Source: Pisaster brevispinus
Lineage: Eukaryota; Echinodermata; Asteroidea; Forcipulatida; Asteriidae
NCBI GenBank assembly: GCA_023634235.1
Contig: JAMKCF010000084.1
Coordinates: forward strand, 62,001-126,000
Reading direction: 5' to 3'
Length of the DNA: 64,000 nt
Below are positions 21,120 to 33,375 of the stretch, piece by piece. The position numbers and the translations under genes were made by a program. Below the pieces are notes generated by a model. The model ran no database searches. It saw only the letters and a list, made by a program, of their open reading frames with translations, and was not told the origin of the DNA. Every line of letters begins with the position of its first letter. Position 1 is the stretch's first letter.

Positions 21120-24100
21120 TAACGTTAATGTATAGGCTCATATCAAAGACTGCTGAAACTTAGCATTTCACCGGTCCTCTCCTAGGCATCGGACCCACAA
21201 TGAATGGTTACCTTACATTTACAAGTCTATGCAGGAGAATTATATAATACTACAATGGGTGGTTTCAGTTGTCTTGGTTATGTTGTACTCAATCTTTAGA
21301 ATTCCGAAATCGTACAACAATAAGTAAACCTTTAGGGTAGCCCATGATCTGGACTGCCTCGGAAAGGCGCTTTTGCAGGCTTGGGTAGAACAGCAGAAAA
21401 CAAGGAAGAAAATAATGTTCCTTGATACAATCTTTTAAAATTACTTGTATTGAATTGTACACGCAAGCGTGCCCTCTTATTAAAATTTCCTTTAAAAAAG
21501 GAAATATTTTCAACCAATTCTTGCCAGCATATGTTGATTATTTTCTCATGTTTTTTTTCCAAAAAATAATTGCATCCAAACCTGCTACTTTGTTTTTTTG
21601 TTTTTTGTTCAGTCACTAAAACTTTCGTTTGATGTGGGAATGTTACAAACATTGTGCACGCATTGGTTTAAAGGTTGCTAAAACTTAGCAATCTTTGTTA
21701 TAAATCAATGTATCTAAACCGAGGTTGGAAGGAAAAGTGCCTCGGACACTTTGATTGCGCTGTAAGGGACGGTGTTTCAAACATTTGTGCACGCGTTGGA
21801 TTAAAGGTTGCTAAAACTTGTCAATTCACTGGTCCTTCCCAAGCCATCGGAATCTCACATTGAATGTTTACCTTACGTTCCTCCTACGTTCCTACGTCGG
21901 AAAATGTATTTCTTTTCTATATTTACCTTACACTAATTAAATAACACAGGCAAACAATATTAATCGCAACATAGATGTACATGATTATTTGATTTACAAG
22001 TTGGTTTCGCTTGGGCAAAACACCTGCATAATGAGAAGAAGTGTTACATCTATACAGTTGTATGCACTGAGAGTTATATAATACTAGAATGGGTGGTTTC
22101 AGTTGTCATGGTTATGTTGTGCTTAATCTATTGGGTGGTATACTTTTATTCATTGTGAACAAACTCCAGCGATAAAGTATTGTATAATGGTCTTCTGGCC
22201 AGTGGAACAAATTTCTCTTCGAGCTTAACATTGCTTCCAATAGCTACCGAATGTACCGACAGTACCAACAAGGCACTTTGGCAGGCTTGGGAAAACGAAC
22301 GAAACGAAAAATTAAAATAAATTTCCGTAACATTTTTAAAAACGAATTGCATAGATAAACATTCTTTTGTATAGGTAAGGGTGCCCTATTATAAAATTTT
22401 CACTAAAAATAATATTCTAAAATATTTAAACAATTATTGAAAGCTTGAAATTCAATTTTATATATTTGTGGCTTATTTTTTTTCTTCGGTGAAAAAAGTA
22501 CATTCAAACCTATATGGAAGAAATAATTATTGTCTGGCCGTTTTTGTTCAGTGACTGACACCTTTTTTTACTGGTAGGGATGGTGTCCACATAGGGACCG
22601 TAACCAACATCCGTGAACGCATAAGATTGAACATTTCTCTTCCAGCTAGTCATTGCTTCCAATAGCTACCTAAAGTACTGCCAGTGGTTATAATAAACGA
22701 AAAGATGGATGAAAAATCAATGTTCGTAAAATCTCTAAAATTGAAATGCATAAAAAATTGCTTTGAACACGTGTGAGCGTGCCCTCTAATTAAATTTCAC
22801 TAAAAATAATATTATCAAATATTAAAGCATTTATAGAAGCATTTAGTTCTTTTTGGGGGGTGCTCTTTTTTTTTCCTTCCATGAATTGTACATGCAAAAA
22901 CCTATATGGAAGGAATATTGCGTGGCTTTTTTGTTATAACTGACACTTTCGTTTATTGGAAGGGATGGTGTTCACTTAGGGACCGTAACCAACATTCGTG
23001 GACGCATAAGGTTGAAACTTAGAATTTCACTGGTCCTTCCCAAGCCATCGGAATGCCACAATGAATGGTAACCCTTCATCTACAGTTATATACAATGAAA
23101 ATTATGTAACACTACAATGGATGGTTTAAGTTTTCATGGTTATACAGTACACAGTGTATAGAGTTCAGAATCGTAGCATTCTTCGACAGTGGTCTGCTTG
23201 CCAATTGTAGTGTTAAATACATCAGAGCTGGAGAGAAAAAAAATCTCTCTACCCGTTGCTTCTAGCTTTAGTTTCCCATGAAATGCTGTTCAGAAAATGT
23301 CCCCTGGCAAGCTAGGGTGTTTTCCAGAGTTCAAATGACCCCCCCCCCCTCCGCCCCATTAAAAGAACACAATCCATTTATACGTCACTCAAACTAAAAC
23401 AAAGGGGAAGAAAGTGAATACGGTTTGAAAAACTTTGTCATAAAATATAAGTTTCGAAACCGAGTTTGGAAGGAAAAGTGTCTGGGACACTTTCAATCCT
23501 AAACCATCGGAATGGCACAATAAATGTATACCTTACATATACAGTTCTATGCACTGTTAATTATATAATACTAGAATGGGTGGTTTCAGTTGTCATGGTT
23601 ATACACTGCTCATTCTATAGAATTCCAAACTCGTACAGCAACAGTAAACATTTGGGTTACGTTGTTGTGTAGTATGCTCTGATTCATTGTGAACAAAGTC
23701 CAGTGACAAAGTATTGTATTTTAACAATGGTCTGATTGCCAGTTGCAAAAATCTCTCTTCCAGCTAGTCAATGCTTGCAATAGCTACCTAAAGTACTGCC
23801 AGTACCAAAAAAGGCCCTTTGGCAGGCCAAGGTATAACAAACGAGTAGAAGAATGAAAAATCAATGTACGTAAAATCTTAAAAATTGAATTGCATTAAAA
23901 AAAAAACTTGCTTTGTATACGTGAGCGTACCCTCGATTTAAAATTTTATTAAACATAATATTTTACAATTTTAAGCATTTATAGAAAGCTCGTAATTTAT
24001 TTTGTTTTGGTGCTCTTATTTTTTTCCTTCTTGAAAAAAGTACATCCAAACCTATATGGAAGGAAAACTGTCTGGCCTTTTTTGTTATGTGACTGACACG

Positions 24101-24560
24101 TTCGTTTACTGTAAGGGATTGTGTTCACTTAGGGACCGTAACCAACATTCGTGGACGCATAAGATAGAAACGTAGCTTTTCACTTGTCCTTCCCAAGCCA
24201 TCGGAATCCCACAGTGAATAATTACCTAACATCTACAGTTCTAAGCAATGATGGTTTCATTCGTCTTGGCTATGCAGTGCTCAGTGTATATAGTTCCGAA
24301 TTGTAACATTCTTCGTTAACAATGGTGTGCTTGCCAATTGTAATGTTAAATACATCAAAACTGGAGAAAGAGAAAAATTCTCATCGTGCTTCTATTACCA
24401 AGGATTTCCCGTAAAAAAGCCTGCACAGAAAAAGCCCCTTTGCGATCAAGGGTGTTTTCCAAGGGTCGAATGACCCCCCCCCCCGACCCACTGAAAGAAC
24501 AAAATCCATACATACGACGATTAAAGTAAACAAAAGGGGGAGAAAGTAAATAAAGTTTGA
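21120..24560 (+). repeat. Degenerate tandem array of 0.4-0.9 kb units
   Basis: Blocks recur in order: GGCAGGCTTGGG; GATGAAAAATCAATG; CCTATATGGAAGGA; AGTGACTGACAC; AGGGACCGTAACCAACATTC; CCAAGCCATCGGAAT; ATGGGTGGTTTCAGTTGTC; and CAATAGCTACCTAAAGTACT (at about 22665 and 23785). Four to five units are recognisable, some with internal deletions. No unit keeps an open frame, and short ORFs inside are not called. The element type is unknown. Confidence 0.75.
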
Positions 24561-24849
24561 AAATCATTGTTACAAATCAATGTATCGAAAAAAATGGCGC
24601 GGCGAAATCGATCACTCCAGGGAACGAAAATGCATAAGTGGCATTTCGTTAGTGAGCGTTCCAGCTACCTGAAATAGACCCTTGCATATGATCATTTGAT
24701 GATAGTTGTTCTTTGTCCGTAAAAACGTCCACGTGACCTCAGCATACATGCAGCGTGTCGCGTTATGCATGGGGTCTATTAAAAAACTTCTGCGAGTACA
24801 CCTACACGTGGTATGTGCGTGCACACGGTTACTCCGTCCTTGGCAAAAA

Positions 24850-24889
24850 CCATAGAGTTATATATAGGAACTTATATATAACTCTATGG
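24850..24889. repeat. Perfect 17-bp inverted repeat
   Basis: CCATAGAGTTATATATA (24850-24866) and its exact inverse (24873-24889) flank a 6-nt loop. The palindrome sits between two copies of TGGCAAAAA. Confidence 0.9.
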
Positions 24890-24899
24890 CAAAAAAAAC

Positions 24900-25589
24900 C
24901 ACAAAACCAAACCGTATAACAAAATAATTGCTTAAGGGGCCATTTTCCGCTAGAGCCGGTCTTTAAACCACCTGTTAATTCACTTCCACGTGACCGGTCT
25001 TCGACCAATCAGAGTGCGTAAACCCTCCAAGGTATTAATATTAGGTTATCTTTAGAAATAGGGCCTATTTTAATTAATTAAATGTCCTTTTCGAATTTAA
25101 ATCACACAGTTCAACCGATTGTAAGGTTAGGCCTATCGTGAAATGTTTATTTAAAAAAGTTAGTGATTTTATGCTGTTGTTGGATTTTGTGTCATCGTAT
25201 GGTGAGGTATCAATGATCATTCAGTTTGCGGCAACAAAAATTGTTGTTGCAGTGGCATCACCATTGCCCATTGAAAATAATCGAGTTGTACACAGCGCCC
25301 TCTGTTGTTGATAAGAAATGAAAACAAATAACAACACACATGTTGGAAATATCAAAAAGACGTGTTATGAACGGTTCGAGAGTAAGTTGTCAGGTAAGCG
25401 AAAATTATCCCGTTAAAAGCAAAGTTAATACGATTTAAATATGCAGCTGCAAGGTAGTATTGTTGCTAATGTACCGTTATAGGTTTATTTTTGTGTTGTA
25501 CTATGAATATGAATTGTTTATTTCCGTAAAAACTATCACTCGCATATGTAGTTAGAACATTCATGCACAATCACGTCACTGAACTTATG
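24900..25589. other. No gene recognised
   Basis: AT-rich sequence. ACAGCGCCCTCTGTTGTTG at about 25295 resembles short motifs that recur through the window. No supported ORF. Confidence 0.45.
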
Positions 25590-25598
25590 TGTTAGCCC

Positions 25599-27201
25599 TA
25601 GCCCCACTTGTGTGGCCAAGGGACAGGAAACCTGAATCCTTGGCCACACGTCGTCACCCATATTTTCGTCAGCCCACCGATTAAAAAATAGAGGCGCATT
25701 CCCTAAGAGCGGGTCGGCGGTTTAAACCACCTCAATGTGTTCACCTACCTCTTGTCTTAGCTTGACCTGGGTGTTTTGGGTGTGTACATAAATTAGCTTT
25801 ATTATAGTAAAAATTTCCTTTTTTCAAATATATTAAAATTATACATCAAATTAAAGGTCTGTTCAGGAGAAATTCAATGGTGCAAACGCCACTGTCATAG
25901 GTGCTTTTGTTAATGAGTTATGCCTTTCTAAAGACACCATACACGAGGTACTCTTCTGGTCGCCAACTGAGGTAAACAGAGATTGTTAAATTAAGACCCC
26001 TCGGACTGCTAAGGCATTTCAGCCCTATCTCTAACGTGCACTCAAAGGTTAAAAAATGAGATTTTACCGAGTACCGTGATTGAATTAAAACCTCCATAAA
26101 AAAAATGCGCGACCTCGCGCAGGAACAAAACCCAACTTTTCTTACTCAAAAATGGACAAGGATTTTACTGATATAGGTTTGACAGCATACCCCGCCGTCA
26201 CTGAATGTATAAATTCCTTTAAAATATGAAATTAAGTCAAAATTTGGCCAAAAACGGTAAAAAAATACGTAAAAACCTTTTTTATTCACCGATTGAGACG
26301 GGGAAAAAAGCATCATAGACTTTCCAATCCTCTCTCTATCAATAGATGGCAGTATTTTTTGATTAGAAGTCAAGAGAGGGCGGTATAATTGAAAACGGTC
26401 AGAGCCAATTTATCTCTCAAAAAAGTTCAAAAATGGCTGCGCTCGCGGTCGTCGCGTCGGGTACCCTCTCTTAATTTTTTTGATGTGTGAAAAAGTGAGG
26501 TAAAGTTTTGCCTTTTTTCAAAAAGATTATGAAAGAAGAGAGTTTTATTGACCTACATGAGTGATTTGAAGCTCAGACAGCATGTTAGTTTGAAGCAACA
26601 ATAATTTGAAAAACCTCTTTTTTGTGTGCGGCCAGAATAGGAAATATCGCGCTACCTCTAACAAAGCTACATAATTAGCAATTTCAAAAGATATTTCAAT
26701 TCAAAATTTTCAACTCTATCCGAATTAGATTTTCGCGACATGTACTGAGCGCGGCCATTTTGGATTGATTCTAATCGTGCCAATCAATTCATGACATCAC
26801 CGGCCGGCCGGGTTGTGGGCGGAGGGAAGATGCGCACATTGCAATGGTTGCTTTATGTATCCGCTCCGCCCACAGCCCGGCCGGCCGGTGATGTCATGAA
26901 TTGATTGGCACGATTAGAATCAATCCAAAATGGCCGCGCTCAGTACATGTCGCGAAAATCTAATTCGGATAGAGTTGAAAATTTTGAATTGAAATATCTT
27001 TTGAAATTGTTATTTATGTACTCACCCAAAACACCCAGGTCAAGCTAAGAGGTAGGTGAACACATTGAGGTGGTTTAAACCGCCGACCCGCTCTTAGGGA
27101 ATGCGCCTCTATTTTTTAATCGGTGGGCTGACGAAAATATGGGTGACGACGTGTGGCCAAGGATTCAGGTTTCCTGTCCCTTGGCCACACAAGTGGGGCT
27201 A
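25599..27201. mobile_element. Foldback DNA transposon with long inverted arms and 9-bp target duplication
   Basis: TGTTAGCCC occurs directly before (25590-25598) and after (27202-27210) the element. The terminal inverted repeats are about 190-195 bp (25599-25793 against 27012-27201), nearly identical apart from a 5-bp indel, and start TAGCCCCACTTGTG. They continue into an inner inverted pair, 26670-26824 against 26865-27020, so the original arms were about 340-350 bp around a 40-bp loop. A 9-bp target duplication with long terminal repeats fits Mutator-like (MULE) elements; other foldback types are possible. There is no transposase ORF. Confidence 0.9.
25794..26669. mobile_element. Element inserted into the left arm of the foldback transposon
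   Basis: The left arm is interrupted exactly where the right arm is continuous. The inserted 0.88 kb begins TAGCTTTATTATAG and ends CTCTAACAAAGCTA, imperfect inverted repeats of about 14 bp. CATAAAT on the left and CATAATT on the right may be a decayed 7-8 bp target duplication. No transposase ORF is seen, so it is a non-autonomous element of unknown superfamily. Confidence 0.65.
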
Positions 27202-27307
27202 TGTTAGCCCAGGTTGGACTCCTCCGTTGCATACAACGTGACTGAGTCCAGGGTATAAAGGACCCGTACCATTGAGAACAAATTGTTAACAAACATTTTT
27301 CTTGTGT

Positions 27308-28112
27308 ATACCTGATGAAGGAAGCTGAACTTCGTTCAAATTTTCCTTGGTCCGGAATTTCCAGCCTGCTGAGCTCAGAATTGTTAATTTTAACCTTGGA
27401 AAATAAAATGGAAATTGACACCTTGTTGTTACTTTCTGTTCTGACTCCGTTTATGAATACTTGCACACTAGCACACCAAGAGCAAGTTTGTCACACTTGT
27501 TCTAGTCTGGTAAAAGATTCTTCTTGTTTTTATTTGTCATAGTTTCCCTGCGAGAGGTTGTAATCATCCACAAACCGCCTGCAAATAACAGAGCTATCTA
27601 AATTGTGACAGATCAAAATGAAGTCTTACACCAAGACTACATTCACTCGTGCTTTAGGGCGCATTGACTCAAAGTTGATGAAGTTGCTAAGCATTTTACA
27701 CATACGCACAGGTGCTAAATGGTCAATCAGTATCTGATGTTTAAAACGTTAGCGTGGACCTGCAATTTATTTTCTATAATAGTGTCATCCATTGTTATTT
27801 TTGGACACCTCAGAAGTGTAGTTATGGACATAAAGAATATATGAACGAAATTTCAGCTTTTTAAATCAGGTAAAATTGTAAGAGAACATTAGTCAAAATT
27901 TTGTTCTCTTGTGAGGAAAATTATGACAATCGAACCGAGAAGAATCTTGCACCAGACTAGAATGAGTGTGATGAACTTGGTATGGGGGCGTGTGTGCAAG
28001 TATTCAAATATGATGTCTGTACAAAAAGTTACAACTGAGACGTAAATTTCCATTTAAATTTTCCAACTAACGTCACCCAAGGTCAAAATTAACAATTCTA
28101 AACCCAGCAGGC
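27308..28112. mobile_element. Inverted-repeat element, arms about 210-240 bp
   Basis: 27330-27555 and 27900-28112 are inverted copies: AGAATTGTTAATTTT, GAATACTTGCACAC and TCTAGTCTGGT occur in the same order on opposite strands. About 345 bp lie between. A direct partial copy of the outer end (TATACCTGATG...TTCCTTG...CCAGCCTG) lies at 28151-28215. The apparent 116- and 75-codon ORFs here lie across the arms and are not called. Confidence 0.75.
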
Positions 28113-28215
28113 CGGGAGGTACAGACACAAGGAATACCTGGGCTAATATTTATACCTGATGCAGGAAGGTGAAACTTTCTTCACATATTCCTTGTGTTCA
28201 GAACTCCCAGCCTGT

Positions 28216-29538
28216 TCAGAACTGTCAGTTAGTTTTGTTTTCCCTCTTGATCTTTGCCTCGGGGAGGGCTGTACCTTGGGAAAGTAGAACGCTCTGGGGA
28301 CCTTGCCGAAACGGGGTAACATTTTATGGGGCACAAGGAGATAAAACATTTTTTCTAAGGGGGGGGGGGATTTCTGGCATATTAAAACTATAGGTCTAGA
28401 TTCTGTTTGCATTTGTAGCGTTTCCAAATAATGTATAGTTATGGACACAGAATTGTTTAAGGTTTTGTTATATTACATGTTTTCGATTTTTCTTTATACT
28501 CATCATGAATTATCATCTTATAAAGTTTTATCAACAATTTGTATTCTCCCTACTTGCACTTTCACCTAGAGAATTACTTCTGCTAGTGTTTCCATGTTAA
28601 TGTTTCATGACCACTTAGTCACCACACAGTCACTACCTCATGGTCACTTGATCACCCACACAGTTCCTTGTTTCCAAGTTAACCACCTACATACAACAGG
28701 TGTGTTACGTTTACTTCATGGTTACTTGAAGGACAGTTTCTTCCAAGAAACTTCCAAGAAACTTGTACTCCTTCTTATGTTTTTATGTTTAATATTGACT
28801 GACTCGTTGTTTCAAATTACCAAGTGAACTGTGTTAACAATTCTTATAAATAGTGTAGCTTCATTCCAAAGATTCATTCTTTTCTATTCTACTCTACGAT
28901 GTAAACAACAAGCAGTCAACTCTCTCTTTTAATTCACAGTTGTACTCTGTAGTCATTGATTAAAGTTCAGTTATAGTGTAGCAAATTAGTGTGCCGTAGT
29001 AACTCATTTCTGCCGTACGCTAAACATTTCTTTGTAAAAAAACCAGATTTCAGCGCTTTTGTTATAATTACCTTTTACTGTTTGTATTAAGATAACATGA
29101 GGTGTGTGTAAAGCCAAATAGGCCTACATTGTCTGAGTGTTAATTGGAAAAATAGTTTTCAAAACGTTAAATTTATCAAATTAAAGCTTTAAAAATGAGA
29201 CACTTTATTGTGGTAATTTTGAAATCTCAAAAGTCCAGATTTGAATTGGGATGGCATCCTTGGGGTGTATGGGCATGGACATCAATTGGGGGAAAGTTAC
29301 CTGGGAGTCGTAGTTTTAATCACAGCACTTGAAGTTAGTCAATTTGTTTGTAAACTATTATTAACCACTGGCTATTTTCCAATGTTCACCTTTAGGTGGA
29401 GTATTATTGTGAAACCATTACAAAGAAATAAAACCAAACATGGTGTTCATTGACACAGTGATTTACAGTTTTCTTTTGAAAAAACTTGACGGGAAACTCT
29501 CTTTGTTGGATTAGATTGTTTCTATGCCCAGCAGATAA
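28216..29538. other. No gene recognised
   Basis: Includes a G-run near 28361-28370. A 77-codon plus-strand ORF at 28594-28827 is hydrophobic and His-rich without a recognised domain. Confidence 0.45.
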
Positions 29539-29539
29539 T

Positions 29540-29850
29540 CAGCCATGGCATGCTGGAATCTCACATAGCACTGGACTCAAGCTCTGGTGTTTCTGATCAG
29601 CAGAGCATGGGTTTGAGTCACGGTTGTGGCACTTTTGTCCTGATGGGAAATTAAGCTGTAGTTCCTGTATACTAGAACTGGTAGTGCCCGTAAAACAACC
29701 CAGAACACTTACATTGTGTATCATGGAAGAGTAGGGGTCAACCCTGGTGTTTCTGGTTCACGTAGCAAGCACCCCTGTCTACAGGTTACCTCAGGCTTGT
29801 GAGCTACAGTGATTGAGATCACTAATGAGGCACCCTTGCTTTCATTACAA
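29540..29850 (+). mobile_element. tRNA-SINE, divergent copy
   Basis: Shares a long stretch with the SINE at 62985-63413, including CACTGGACTCAAGCTCTGGT, TTTCTGATCAGCAGAG and GGGTTTGAGTC (B-box). The A-box end is degenerate and the 3' half is more diverged. Confidence 0.7.
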
Positions 29851-30192
29851 GAAATATCTAATAATAATCTTGATTAAATATTACAGAATGCTATCTGAAA
29901 CCAAAGGTCTCCTCTTTATTGATGGCGCACCACATCAATTCCCAGAGATCAAGATCACCAAGGAGTTTTAGACAAGAAGATTATCGAGTCAGACAAGAGC
30001 TTTCCAAATGGGTACACTGCTGTTGGTAAGTCAGATGATCTTGCACCTTCCTCATGAAGACCATCAGAGCATATTGATCGAAATGTTAAGTTGTTACACC
30101 ACAGATTCTGTTCAGAACCACCACAACTCAAAGAGAGATTTCATGTACATGGTGTTATTACAAACTTTACTTGATTGTTTGACTATCGATCT

Positions 30193-30965
30193 TGACACTT
30201 GTGTCCTTAAGCGAGACACTATTGCTTGGTCCTTTGATAGGAGGTTAAGCCATAGGTTTCTTGTATTGTGTAAAGCATGTTAACCCTCCGTGACACCATC
30301 ACTCACTTATTGAGTAACAGTTTTTAATTAAAAAGTAATTAGTCCGCCATTTTTTTTCTTCAAACAATCTTAAAAATTCCAAGTTCTACAACTGCACCTA
30401 GCCAAATAACATGCCAAATGTCTTATCACTACCCGGGGTTTGTTTTTAACTCACACAATCCAACATTGACCCGCTCTCCAGGAATTCCCATAGGAATTGT
30501 ACAGCAATTACTCAGCATTGCAAAGTTGTGTTAACAAAGGGCGTTAGTAAAAAAATTGGTTGATTGAGCAGAAAGAGACGTGTGGGCTCATCTCAAAATG
30601 CAATTTTGCTTGAATTGATTTTATTTAGTCAAAAGGGTTCATATCTAATGCTGTGGCTGACTTAAAAGTGATTGGGTGATTTAAAAGTGGTTTGGTTCTT
30701 AACAGAAATGCATTACACGCTAAAATCAAACTGTTACTCAACAAGTAAGGCATGGCGAAATGGTGTGATTTTTTTTGACGATGCCACGAAGAGTTTTAAG
30801 CAACCCAGATACACTTATCGGTAAAATAGGGAGTTAGCCCTGGTATTTTTGGCAGTGCACCGTAGCACCTTGTAAACCCTTACAAGGAGCTACATAAATT
30901 GGTCTCATAAAATAAAAACTTTGAAAACTCAGCTCTTGGAAAAGTGCTTTGAAATGCCTGTAGAT
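30193..30965 (+). mobile_element. SINE body split by a TTAA element
   Basis: 30193-30279 matches the SINE at 63068 onward (GACACTTGTGTCCTTAAGC). The alignment then breaks and resumes at 30800 (CCCAGATACACTTATCGG, then AGTGCACCGTAGCACCTTGT and GGTCTCATA). The tRNA head seems to be missing upstream. Confidence 0.7.
30284..30795. mobile_element. TTAA element, 512 bp, inside a SINE
   Basis: Flanked by TTAA at 30280-30283 and 30796-30799. The subterminal inverted repeat TATTGAGTAACAGTTT (left) pairs with AAACTGTTACTCAACA (right), and CACCAT / ATGGTG pairs are also present. The left end begins CCCTCCGTG, and the right end is related but weaker. No ORF. TTAA target use is piggyBac-like. Confidence 0.75.
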
Positions 30966-31283
30966 AAAACGCTAATTAGAATTATTCATTAGGTGTTCGG
31001 GCGGTCCGCCCGGAACACCTCTTATTTTTGTTCTTTTTGTTTAGGTGTTCGGACAAAAGTCCGAAGACCTCTTCTTTTTGTTCGTTTTTTTTAGGTGTTC
31101 GAACAAAAGTCTGAAGACCTCTTCTTATTGTTCGTGTTTTTTTTTTTTTTTTTACTTCTTCAGCTTCTTCTCGCCGTCGATTGTCCGCTAACAAAACACT
31201 CACCCTAAGCTCACATAAACTTGCAACTTTAAACATAGTTAGATATTCATTAGTAGATGAAACCGTTTTTTATTTTGTCATGA

Positions 31284-31291
31284 TGACGTCA
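31284..31291. promoter_or_regulatory. CRE-type palindrome TGACGTCA
   Basis: An exact 8-bp cAMP-response-element consensus in unit 1. The same site recurs at 36565-36572 (unit 3) and 33037-33044. Unit 2 has TGACGTCT. Function is not shown. Confidence 0.45.
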
Positions 31292-31442
31292 TCAGGTGTC
31301 GAGTTACATTAAATCAAAGGTTAATATTTGAATAAATCATAACTACAAAACTATACAATGGATTTTTACAATCTATACATCATTTGATTGGCCTGTCATA
31401 ACTCTAAAAACGCCCCACACAATGTGACCTCATTTGACCCTG

Positions 31443-31463
31443 ATTTCCGGTTCAAACCGGAAG
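31443..31463. promoter_or_regulatory. ETS-like palindrome
   Basis: TTCCGGTTCAAACCGGAAG contains two inverted ACCGGAA cores, the core of ETS-factor sites. It is repeated at about 35030 and 36728, with decayed versions at 9650, 39388 and 43033. It could also simply be a conserved hairpin. Confidence 0.45.
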
Positions 31464-32087
31464 TTAAAACTTTCAAAAATTCATATCTCAAGAAATTCTT
31501 ATTATATCATCACAATTTTAATATCAGATTGTAGGTCTGTTAATCTGTTTAAACTTTTGCACACAAATAGTACCGATATCATTTAAACTTCTGGTCCTAA
31601 ATGGGTGTTACAGCCAATGCTAGTATTAACCGCATTTAATTTGTGTATAGAGAAAATCGCTGTTAGCTGACTGTTCCGCTCCATTATTTATAAGGTACAA
31701 AGTCCACGAAGCCTGTGCGTATAGTCCCACACAACGGAAATGTACATGTACATCATTGCGTTGCTTATTCTTTTATGTTGTAACAATACAATATCCCACA
31801 CATAAAAAAACTCAACTCATTCAAAGTTCAGTGTGAATTTAGTTCCGTTTTGCCCGTCTAATGGCTTAATGGACAACAAGGAATAAAAGTGGAGGTTTCA
31901 CTGAGATGTCCACCTGCTTTAGGGATTTGTATGACTTTTACTAAGTGACAAAAACTTCAACTGAAAAAGAACGACATTAGTTCGTTTCTCATCAAGCACC
32001 GAGACCCACGTCACGTTGATCGACCTGACCATGCCTGCCAAAGGCGCTCTAGGCCCGCTGAGTATGCCCTTCAGACACGGTAATTAA

Positions 32088-32693
32088 CCCTTTCGTTACC
32101 GAATTGTTTGGACATAAACATCCGCTGGTGACCGCATTGTTTGACCACTCAAGCGTGAAACACACATTCTTACACAACAGAAAGCTTTCATTCAAAGGCC
32201 ATTTTTACAAACTCCATTATCTCCTTGAAGATATTGTTTTACAGCAAAATAAGTAATAAAAAAGTTCTTCCTTATTGAATTCCCTTTCATATAATCTAAA
32301 ACTCATTGAGATTGGTCCAATAAATGTCAAAGTTCTTGGTCTTTCTTTCCTCAGTGCAATCTGTAATCTCAAACACTTTTTTGTACACAACCATATGGCG
32401 CTCCGTAGGTGTTTGGCATTTCGGATCTTTCTATTCCAATTTGAAGAGATTGCATAATAGCAACCTTATTTTATTTTACCACCATTGGAAAGATCCGATC
32501 TCTCTCTTTCCAATGATGGTAAGCTTGGGTATGGAGGGTGAACATGGACAAAATTACAACTTTATTACAAATGGCCTTTGTGCTCAGGCTTGAGTGTTTT
32601 TTTGTGTGCAAGCTTGGTCGACTAAAGTCGCCAATGGTAAGGAAGAGGGGGTATGAGTGCAGTCGACTAAAGTCGCCTATGGTAAGGAAAGGG
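32088..32693. mobile_element. TTAA element, 606 bp
   Basis: Flanked by TTAA at 32084-32087 and 32694-32697. The ends are CCCTTTCGTTACC and its imperfect inverse GGTAAGGAAAGGG. Unit 2 of the tandem repeat has the uninterrupted site at 35643-35656 (CGGTGATTAAAATG), which confirms the limits. A CCC start and TTAA target are typical of piggyBac ends. A truncated relative lies at 6803-7037. Confidence 0.9.
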
Positions 32694-33375
32694 TTAAAAT
32701 AGTAAACTTTATTTCAAAATCACCGTTAAAAAGAGGAGGCATTCCTTTTTTCGTCTACAATAATGTTGATTTGTTTCATCAATGAACTTGTCTAGTGTTT
32801 TGTTTTTGTTTGTTTTTTACTTTAAAAAAAGATTGATTTATTAATCATGGTATAATTTTCAACTATCGGATTGAATTGATGCTAATCCCCGTTCAGGTTT
32901 AATATGTATATATATTGTGTAGGAAAAAAATCATATCTTGTGAACCAAAAAGGGTTTTGACTTTATTCTAATCATGTACTTAGACCTTATTGTGTCAATG
33001 AAACCACAGAGGTTTTCGGCATGATGACATCATCAATGACGTCATAACATTAAATCAATGTTTAATTTTTACAAAAAAACATATCTGAAAAAACATACTG
33101 CTACATACCAGATCTTTGGACCATGTGAAAGACCCTGGAGTGTATTTTTAAATTTTACACCGCCAAAGTGTGACTCTCTGTGACCTTTACTTCTGGTCGG
33201 AACTGAAAGATGATTATTCCATACTTAAAAACCTCATATCCCACCAAAAAAAGGGTTGAGACCTAAAACTTTACATGTACTTACAGTTTAGACCTGAGTG
33301 TGTAAATGAAACCGCAGTTATTTTTGGGATGATGACGACTCGATGGCGTCCTTACATTAAACTAACCTTTAATAT

